Shown: piece by piece, positions 1 through 6,100 of the stretch
Position numbering within the stretch: the stretch's first letter is position 1
Layout of the letters: the number at the start of each line of letters is the position of its first letter
Translations under genes and position numbers: made by a program
Origin: Candidatus Poseidoniaceae archaeon
Lineage (GTDB): Archaea; Thermoplasmatota; Poseidoniia; Poseidoniales; Poseidoniaceae
Assembly (NCBI GenBank): GCA_022425585.1
Contig: JAKMFF010000042.1
Span: forward strand, 1-6,437
DNA: 6,437 bases
Direction: 5' to 3'
Notes under the pieces: model-generated
Seen by the model: only the letters and a program-made list of their open reading frames with translations
Told to the model about the DNA's origin: nothing
The model's database searches: none

Positions 1-105
1 GTCGCCACCGCCATTGTTGTCGCCGCCACCATTGCCATCGTTGCCGCCATTGCCGTCGTTGCCGCCGTTGTTGTCGCCGCCACCGCCATTATCGCCGCCA
101 CCATT
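1..105 (-). repeat. Gly/Asn/Asp low-complexity tract in the secreted protein
   Basis: Codons for residues 454-488 encode almost only Gly, Asn and Asp (GGGDNGGGGDNNGGNDGN and similar), giving a degenerate triplet repeat of GGC/GGT, AAC/AAT and GAC/GAT. Shorter linkers of the same kind lie at 361-402 (residues 355-368) and 211-258 (residues 403-418). These are flexible spacers between calcium-loop segments. Such tracts are prone to length change and to assembly error. The tract continues past the left edge, so its full length is unknown. Confidence 0.85.
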
Positions 106-1464
106 CTGGGCGTCTGAGCAACCAAATGCATCTACTGAATCTCCAGCCATAGTATCAGGACAATAATCGTCGTCATCAATAACACCATCACCATCGGCAT
201 CTCCATCATTGCTTCCGCCGTTTCCGTCGCCATTGCCGTTGCCATTACCGTCGCCACCATCATCATCTGGGCAACCGTCGTTGTTAGCGTCGTTTTCTGC
301 GGTTGATGGCTCATTAGGACAAGCGTCGTTTGAGTCAGGGATTCCGTCTCCATCAGTGTCACCACTTCCACCACCGTTATTTCCACCATTGTCGCCACCG
401 TTATTTTGTGCGTCTGAACAGCCCCACCCATCAACTTCAGCGCCTAGTGCTGTACCTGGACAATCGTCGAAAAAGTCCTCAACGTCGTCACAATCCTCAT
501 CAGGTTCGCCATCTGATGTTGTGCAACTTCGAGCGGAAGTACTCATTGCCCCAAAGGCTCCACCAGACATTTCAGTTGAAGAAGTCATAGTTAGATTTTC
601 ATGGACGAGCGCCAAGTTACTCTTGTCGAAACATGCAACTCCAGATTGCTCGTCAATAAATTTGGTAGTCATACCCATGAGGTTCATGTTCAGTGTTGAC
701 TTACCCTCAATACTTACGGTAAAGCAATCTTTGCCGGCAACATTATCCGAGCCGGTCACCGTCATCTGGTGATATTCTTCATAAGTCACACCAAACATTT
801 CCGGCATTGATACTGAGAAGTTCCAATAATCACCATCACTCCACACAGGGGCAGATTGCTTAGTGGTAGTTGCTGAATTGGCAAATTGATATGATGATAG
901 GCTTGATGTATACATCAATTCATCTTTGGCGTTGTATTGCTCTGAAGCAGCATACCAGCCTACTTCAGGGGAATACCAATCAACATTGTAACCGGCATCA
1001 ATCTCAAGAACGTATGCTCCCCCACCAGCTTCAGTCATGGTCGCGTTTATCGATACAGTATAGGCTCCACCCATTTCAGTTTCCGCTTCGGAAAGGAAAA
1101 TTGTATCACGAGTCTTGCTTGGATTGCTATCATAGAGATGTGAATTGTTGTCATCCCATACCGACATTGAAACTCCATCACCAGCCGCATGAGACAAAGT
1201 CAACAGCATTGTTTGACCACTTTCTAGCCAAACGGTAAACCAATCATGTCTGTCATCCCACATGTCAACTGCACCTCTAACCACATCACCTGGATACACC
1301 GCTTGACCGGCATTGTTGGCGTTATTTGGCTCGATTTCTTCGATTACCTCAACTCCAGCAGCGCCGCTAAATTGCGGTTGAAATGCCTTATCATCCAATG
1401 CGGTTTGGGAAATCATTGGATGTAATGCCGTTAAAATTAGAATCACTAGTACTGCTTTACGCAT
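1..1464 (-). CDS. Secreted PPC-domain protein with calcium-loop (TSP3-like) repeats, C-terminus beyond window
   Basis: An open frame of 488 codons runs from an ATG at 1464-1462 to the left edge without a stop, so the C-terminus is missing. Residues 1-22 (MRKAVLVILILTALHPMISQ...) form a signal peptide. Residues 43-155 resemble a bacterial pre-peptidase C-terminal (PPC) beta domain: they open with EIEPNNANNA, followed by GDVVRGAVD and DWFTVWLESGQ. Residues 158-310 are beta-rich and unrecognised, with a WSDGDYWNF motif at 208-216 and cysteines 247 and 278. From residue 318 there are three Asp-rich, TSP3/EF-loop-like segments (about 318-351, 369-402 and 422-451; DTDGDGIPD at 369-377, DADGDGVIDDDD at 422-433), each with a DxCP-type cysteine. 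Gly/Asn-rich linkers separate them. The protein is probably exported and binds calcium at the cell surface. The start is supported by the signal peptide and by a TATA-like box 24-28 nt upstream. The function and the attachment to the cell are unknown. Confidence 0.88.
   Translation of the reverse strand, partial: MRKAVLVILILTALHPMISQTALDDKAFQPQFSGAAGVEVIEEIEPNNANNAGQAVYPGDVVRGAVDMWDDRHDWFTVWLESGQTMLLTLSHAAGDGVSMSVWDDNNSHLYDSNPSKTRDTIFLSEAETEMGGAYTVSINATMTEAGGGAYVLEIDAGYNVDWYSPEVGWYAASEQYNAKDELMYTSSLSSYQFANSATTTKQSAPVWSDGDYWNFSVSMPEMFGVTYEEYHQMTVTGSDNVAGKDCFTVSIEGKSTLNMNLMGMTTKFIDEQSGVACFDKSNLALVHENLTMTSSTEMSGGAFGAMSTSARSCTTSDGEPDEDCDDVEDFFDDCPGTALGAEVDGWGCSDAQNNGGDNGGNNGGGSGDTDGDGIPDSNDACPNEPSTAENDANNDGCPDDDGGDGNGNGNGDGNGGSNDGDADGDGVIDDDDYCPDTMAGDSVDAFGCSDAQNGGGDNGGGGDNNGGNDGNGGNDGNGGGDNNGGGD
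93..423 (-). repeat. 100-residue duplicated module (calcium loop, Cys motif, Gly/Asn linker)
   Basis: Residues 347-358 (WGCSDAQNNGGD) recur as residues 447-458 (FGCSDAQNGGGD), exactly 100 residues (300 bp) apart. Each copy ends a loop of the form DDxxPxT...VDxxGCSDAQN and starts a Gly/Asn linker. The segment in between (369-402) is a calcium loop of slightly different form. This points to growth of the C-terminal region by in-frame module duplication. Confidence 0.65.
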
Positions 1465-1486
1465 GAAACTTGGAGTAGAATCAACA

Positions 1487-1494
1487 GTATAAGC
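1487..1494 (-). promoter_or_regulatory. TATA-like box for the secreted PPC protein
   Basis: On the minus strand the sequence reads GGCTTATACTG, with TTATA at -28 to -24 relative to the ATG at 1464. In archaea TATA boxes sit about 25-28 nt before the transcription start, so the start would fall on or next to the A of the ATG and give a leaderless transcript. No Shine-Dalgarno sequence is visible before this ATG, which agrees. The call rests on position and sequence only. Confidence 0.5.
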
Positions 1495-1541
1495 CTTAGG
1501 TTGCACTAATGTAACCGATTAATTAGCCAAATTATCAAAGT

Positions 1542-1560
1542 TTAATTACTGAATTATTAA
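1542..1560. promoter_or_regulatory. AT-rich imperfect palindrome between divergent promoters (possible operator)
   Basis: TTAATTACTGAATTATTAA is a 19-bp imperfect inverted repeat in which 7 of 9 base pairs around the centre match. It lies 78 bp from the left gene's start and about 102 bp from the right gene's start. It is a candidate regulator site, but the surrounding DNA is very AT-rich and such palindromes can arise by chance. Confidence 0.2.
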
Positions 1561-1628
1561 CTCAAAAATAAGCACTTCTTAAAACTAAATACATTAACAA
1601 ATAATCTTCTAAACAGCAGACAATACAG

Positions 1629-1640
1629 AAAAACTATACC
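1629..1640 (+). promoter_or_regulatory. BRE/TATA-like promoter element for the LysE-type exporter
   Basis: The sequence AAAAACTATACC places TATA at 1635-1638, which is -28 to -25 from the ATG at 1663, and a purine-rich stretch that could be a BRE lies just upstream. The spacing predicts a leaderless mRNA starting at the ATG. No Shine-Dalgarno sequence is seen in the C/T-rich leader (CACTTTTTATCACTC). This mirrors the spacing at the divergent gene. Confidence 0.5.
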
Positions 1641-1662
1641 ACTCACCCACTTTTTATCACTC

Positions 1663-2274
1663 ATGCCGTGGGATTCTTTAGCATACTTGCTGATACTACT
1701 TCTCGCTGGTTTGATTACTCCAGGACCAAATAACATTACTTGCACAGTTCATGCAGTTGTCCATGGTAAAAAGAGCAATATTCCGCTCATTGCAGGAATG
1801 GCAGTGGGTTTTATTTCCATACATTTTGTTTGCGGTTTAGCTGTTGATTATTTTGAAGAAGATAGCCCTGTAGGAGTGGCGATTAATCTGATTGGATCAT
1901 TATTTATGTTCCTCATCGCCTTCGCCATATTATATCTTGGACGCTCCAAGAAAATCCAAAGTTTCCCTGATGTGGTGCCGAAAGTTGGTTTCAAAACCGG
2001 TGTATTAATGCAATATGTTAATGGCAAGGAATGGGCTATGGTGTTCATGTTAATGTCTAAGTTTTTGGCTGATTTTGGCGGTGGACTTATGGGGATAGCG
2101 ATAATATCTACCATCACTACAAGCGGCGGAATTATCGCCATGATTGTTTGGTCTAATCTGGGTGAGAAAATAAAATCTAAAACGCACGAACCAGCATTCG
2201 TCAAAAGAGCCTTTACCATTTTGGGAAGTCTACTATTCATATTAGCAACGTTAATCACTGTTAGAGGGCTATGA
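1663..2274 (+). CDS. LysE/RhtB-family amino-acid exporter
   Basis: This complete 203-residue protein has the usual length and fold of the LysE/RhtB family, small membrane exporters that expel amino acids such as lysine, homoserine or threonine using the proton gradient. The family signature near the N-terminus is present (ITPGPNN, residues 18-24). The family's central Asn-Pro-Lys motif appears as NGK at 120-122, with Gly in place of Pro. Hydrophobic segments lie at about 5-20, 40-61, 70-93, 109-132, 140-164 and 181-201, giving about six helices. The start is supported by the signature position and by a TATA-like box at -28. The gene diverges from the secreted protein on its left, and its 3' end overlaps the convergent regulator gene by 6 bp. 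Substrate specificity cannot be read from the sequence. Confidence 0.88.
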   Translation: MPWDSLAYLLILLLAGLITPGPNNITCTVHAVVHGKKSNIPLIAGMAVGFISIHFVCGLAVDYFEEDSPVGVAINLIGSLFMFLIAFAILYLGRSKKIQSFPDVVPKVGFKTGVLMQYVNGKEWAMVFMLMSKFLADFGGGLMGIAIISTITTSGGIIAMIVWSNLGEKIKSKTHEPAFVKRAFTILGSLLFILATLITVRGL

Positions 2275-3024
2275 ATTCGAAGTTTGTTCGGCCCACGAAT
2301 TGATGATGATGCTTTCAGCATTTTGTAAATGTTCAGCAACTGTTCCTTGCTTTACCCCTAAAGCATCGGCGATGTCATTTTGGTTACAGGTCCGAGGAGC
2401 GTCATAATAGCCCATTTTGACCGCGGTTTTAATTGCTAAATTGCGCTTGTTTGGTAATTTAGGAGCAGCCATCCAATCACCGATAATAAGTTTAGAAATC
2501 CGCATCTCCATTCTCTCGGGAATCAATAATTCCAATTTATCTTTGATTCTTTTCAACCCTTTAGGTGTGCCATGTATGGTCATAAGAAATCCGTTCTCTC
2601 TGGAAAGCGAGGTCGGGGGCATAATCCATGCCTCTTCCTCTGCCCCAATTATCCGTTGAATTGGTCCAGGTGTTTTCGCCTTCAGGTAGGCAAAATTATC
2701 ACCTTCTTGGAGAATTTTGTCGATGATTAAACTATCTTTTAGCTTGTCTTTGATTTTATCTATATCAATCCCATCATGTTCGACTTTTACAATACAGTTA
2801 GGGATTGAATCAATCACACCAGTGCCGGTAACTAATTCTAATTTATTGAAGTAATCAGTAATCACATTACCAGGTAAATGCTTAGCGTGTTCATATGAAA
2901 TAAGTATCTGAAAATACCTCATATCACCACTCGCTTTTACACCGCCCATGGGCGAATTCATCCATCTACACGATTTATGGCTTTGCTTTGTTACTGCAAT
3001 ATGAATTGTCAATATATTAGACAT
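2269..3024 (-). CDS. Bacterio-opsin-activator-type HTH_10 transcription regulator
   Basis: This 251-residue protein ends in an HTH_10 domain at about 190-242, a family found mainly in archaea (Bat-like regulators of haloarchaea and Thermoplasmatota). The family pattern is clear: AVKMGYYDAP at 201-210, then NDIADALGVKQGTVAEHL at 216-233 as the two DNA-reading helices, then QNAES. Residues 36-185 form an alpha/beta N-terminal region typical of these regulators, which may sense a ligand or signal, but no specific sensor domain is recognised. The start is uncertain. The longest form begins at 3024, but residues 1-25 look unlike a domain start, and no TATA box is placed for a leaderless start at 3024. 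In-frame ATGs at 2949 (residue 26) and 2922 (residue 35, just before RYFQILISY) are good alternatives. The gene converges with the exporter, so it may regulate that gene; this is inference. Confidence 0.85.
   Translation of the reverse strand: MSNILTIHIAVTKQSHKSCRWMNSPMGGVKASGDMRYFQILISYEHAKHLPGNVITDYFNKLELVTGTGVIDSIPNCIVKVEHDGIDIDKIKDKLKDSLIIDKILQEGDNFAYLKAKTPGPIQRIIGAEEEAWIMPPTSLSRENGFLMTIHGTPKGLKRIKDKLELLIPERMEMRISKLIIGDWMAAPKLPNKRNLAIKTAVKMGYYDAPRTCNQNDIADALGVKQGTVAEHLQNAESIIINSWAEQTSNS
2973..2978 (-). promoter_or_regulatory. TATA-like element supporting a shorter regulator start at 2949
   Basis: On the minus strand CATAAATCG places ATAAAT at -29 to -24 relative to the in-frame ATG at 2949-2947, the same spacing as the two promoters around 1465-1662. 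A second TATA-like string, TATATT on the minus strand, lies at 3012-3017 and would give a leader of about 39 nt for the same start. Both lie inside the longest reading of the regulator gene, which argues that the first 25 codons may not be translated. Confidence 0.3.
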
Positions 3025-3039
3025 AACTTACACTAGACC

Positions 3040-3058
3040 TGCGGTTAGTGTTGCGGTT
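3040..3058. promoter_or_regulatory. Direct repeat TGCGGTT in the spacer upstream of the regulator
   Basis: TGCGGTT occurs at 3040-3046 and again at 3052-3058, 12 bp apart start to start, so both copies would lie on nearly the same face of the helix. A GCCGGC palindrome follows at once. The 98-bp spacer 3025-3122 is otherwise featureless, with no clear terminator for the upstream gene. The repeat could be a binding site, perhaps for the regulator itself, but there is no other support. Confidence 0.2.
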
Positions 3059-3122
3059 TGCCGGCCAAATCTCACAAACACCATCTACTGATGAGGCTTT
3101 GAGCCACTACAACTTGAGATTA

Positions 3123-6100
3123 CTATTTGTTATCGTGTAGTTCTCTTGCTTGTCTAGCCCACTCATCTCGCTTAACACGACCGGGGAAGAATTCAATCGC
3201 CTTGTTGACTTCTTCTTCGATCTTTGGCGTCATATTACCAACTTGTTCAAAGGTGTAAATACCTAAAGCATACAATTTCTCGGCGATAAACGGACCTATT
3301 CCCTTGATGGTTTGTAGGTCGTCTTTCTCATCAATAGTGGCCACACCAAGTGTTGCAAAGTCAATTGTCTCAGCCTTCTTTGCAATTCTTTCCAATTCTT
3401 CAGCCTGCTTGAGAGCCTTTTCATCCAATTTGACATCTTCACCAAGTAAGATCTTGGCTTGATTGACCCACTGGTCTCGCTTGACACGGCCAGGGAAGAA
3501 CTCGATAGCTTCGTTGACTTGAGTCTCTAGTTTAGCAGTCATATTGGCAATTTGTCGATAGGTTGTGATACCTAAAGCATTCAACTTCTCTTCGATAAAC
3601 GGACCAATTCCTTTGATTACTTGCAAATCATCCTTTACCATAACCACCGAGGCTTTACCAAATACTCTGGTTATTCCACCAACACCGGTTAGAGTGTTAC
3701 CGTCTTTACCAGTCCAAGTAATGATTGTTGAGCCAGCATCATCAGTTATTGCGGCACTTCCTGCATCAGCAAATTCCTTAGCATCAGCCACTTCTAGCGT
3801 CTTAGCGCCCTTCTTGACTTCACTTTTCAGTTTAGTTGAGGATGCAGTTCCAAGTACCTTGAAGTCAATGGTCTTCGCACGTGATTTGACACGCTGAATT
3901 TCCTCTTCCTTCTTGGCCTGCTTGGTAGTTGCTGGTTTCTTAGCTGCTGCTTTCTTAGCCTTCTCGGCTGCTGCTTTGGCTTGCTTTTCTGCCTCTTCGG
4001 CTTCCTGCTTGGCCTTCGCTTCTGCTTCGGCGGCGGCTGCTGCATCGGCTTCTGCTTTGGCCTGCTTCTCAGCATCTTCAGCTTCCTGCTTGGCCTTCGC
4101 TTCTGCTTCAGCGGCGGCTGCTGCATCGGCTTCTGCTTTGGCCTGCTTTTCTGCCTCTTTGGCTTCCTTAGCTGCCTGCTTTTCCGCCGCAGCGGCTGCT
4201 TTCTTAGCCTCTTTTTCAGCCTTATCGGCTGCTTTCTTCTCCTTGAGTTCTGCTGCTTCTGCTTCTGCAGCGGCGGCAGCGGCTAGTGCTGCTGCTTCTG
4301 CTTCTTTAGCGGCGGCGGCTTCTTCTTTGGCGGCTGCAGCGGCTGCTTTCTTGGCCTGCTTTTCGGCCTCTTCGGCTTCCTGCTTGGCTTTCGCTTCTGC
4401 TTCTTTGGCCTCTAAGGCGGCTAGCTTCTCTGCTTCAGCTGCCTCTTTCTTAGATTGCTTTTCGGCTTTTTTGCGCTCAGCTTCGAGTTTCTTCTGCTCC
4501 TTGACATATTCAGGGTCTGGTTTGACCTTAACATCCCACATCAAGTATACTGAACGTCGTCCAACCTTAACTGCACCTTGGAATTCTCCACCAGCCAGAG
4601 TTGGCTCAAAACTATCATCAAAGATTAGTTTAAACTTAATCTCACCGTCTTCATTCGCCTCAATCATTCTGACGCCTTCTTCACTACCTGCTTGGTCTTG
4701 CATGGTGAACTTGCGACCGTTTTCCCGGTCGAAGTAGTCAACAGATTTGACCTTCAAGTTAGGAGTGATGTCGGTTATGGTAATGACTTCCTTGCTGTAT
4801 ATCGTATCCCCAGGTTTGACAGTCTTGGCAGGTTTGAGAATAAACGGATTCTCCTTGGTTCCTGCACCTTCAGCGAACTTTGGCTTGGAAGTAGTATGTT
4901 CTGGTTCAGCATCATCAATTACGCCAATTACTCTGTCACGGAATAACAGTAGTGGCACAAGTAAGAATAGTAGCAAGATGAAACAAAGCGGGAAACACCA
5001 CCAAGCAAGGCCGTCTTTCTCGTCATCTTTGCCACCATCGGCCAACTGCTTACAAATTTCACCGTCTGTGTTAGTAGGGTCTGAACTATTATCTAGTGGG
5101 TCTGAACCGCAGTTAATTTCATCTTGGTCAAAGAATCCATCGTTGTCATCATCATCATCGGCAGTCAAATTACCAGTGTAATTTGCCGGCAAGGAATCAG
5201 GCAATGAATCGTTGTCGGTATCGTTGAATACGGTTAACATCAAACTGAATGATTGTTGATAATTCGAGTTGTTAGCCCATACAGTCAGGTTAACTGGATC
5301 TAGGGTAGCATTAGCAGGAGTACCACGAATTCCACCATCAAGTCCAGCACTTCTTGCTTCACTAACACCAAAGGTTAGCCCTTCTGGTAATTCACCGATA
5401 AGCTCCCAACTGGCTACATCACCAAGTCCTGTGACATTTGGCATGAATGCATCCATTGATTTGTTGGCAAATAGGTCAAGATGTTGAGTATCATATGACA
5501 TGGTAAACGGCAAGTCTAGAATATCGTCCATTGCATCACAGATGCCGTCCCCGTCAATATCTGGTAGTGCGTTAACGACCTTTGGATCAGTACCACACAA
5601 CAATTCTGTTGCATCATCAATAAGGTCATTATCATCGTCATCATCTTCGATTAGGCCAGTAGTTGATTCACCGATTAACTCGTCAGGCATACCGTCGCCA
5701 TCCGTATCAACAGCCGCAGCTGGATCGTTAGGGAAGGCGTCTGGACCAGCAACGCAAATATCTGCATCAGGTGTAGCAGGCCCGTCACAAATTCCATCGC
5801 CATCACTGTCTGGATTAGCTGGATCGGTTTGTCCGTCGATTTGGTCGTCAAAGTTACCGGTATTGGTTTCCTCGTCATTGAGGATTCCATCACCGTCTTT
5901 GTCATCATCCATAGCATCACAAATTCCGTCGCCGTCCATGTCACTAGGTACATCATTGACATCAAGTGGGTCAGACAGACAATCAACTTCCTCAGTGTCA
6001 AGGTAGCCATCATTGTCATCATCATCATCAGCAATCAGACCACCTTCACCATCTGGGTCTTCGTCTGGGAATGCGTCACCATCAGTGTTAACCGGCATAT

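Noticed and set aside
1..105. Possible CRISPR-like or satellite repeat array at the left edge
   Set aside because: The repeated triplets are in frame with the secreted protein and encode a Gly/Asn linker; there are no regular repeat and spacer units.
209..772. Plus-strand open frame of 187 codons opposite the secreted protein
   Set aside because: The product is Ser/Pro-rich low complexity made by reading the Asp/Gly codons backwards. The minus-strand frame has a signal peptide and recognisable domains.
1557..1745. Minus-strand frame of 62 codons across the divergent promoter region
   Set aside because: It is antisense to the exporter's conserved N-terminus, covers the exporter's promoter and has no recognisable features.
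1848..2339. Minus-strand frame of 163 codons opposite the exporter
   Set aside because: It is a shadow of the exporter, which has the family signature and six hydrophobic helices on the plus strand.
3025..3122. Intrinsic terminator after the large surface protein gene
   Set aside because: No stem followed by a T-run is visible on the minus strand downstream of the stop at 3123.
3913..4737. Long plus-strand open frame of 274 codons opposite the TolA-like helix
   Set aside because: It is the reverse complement of the Ala/Glu/Lys-rich region and translates to a Ser/Ala/Phe-rich low-complexity string. Codon bias of the minus-strand gene removes stops on this strand, and no promoter or domain is present.
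5500..6006. Plus-strand frame of 168 codons opposite the calcium-loop region
   Set aside because: The Ser/Pro/Ile-rich product reflects Asp/Gly codons read on the other strand; it has no domain and no promoter.
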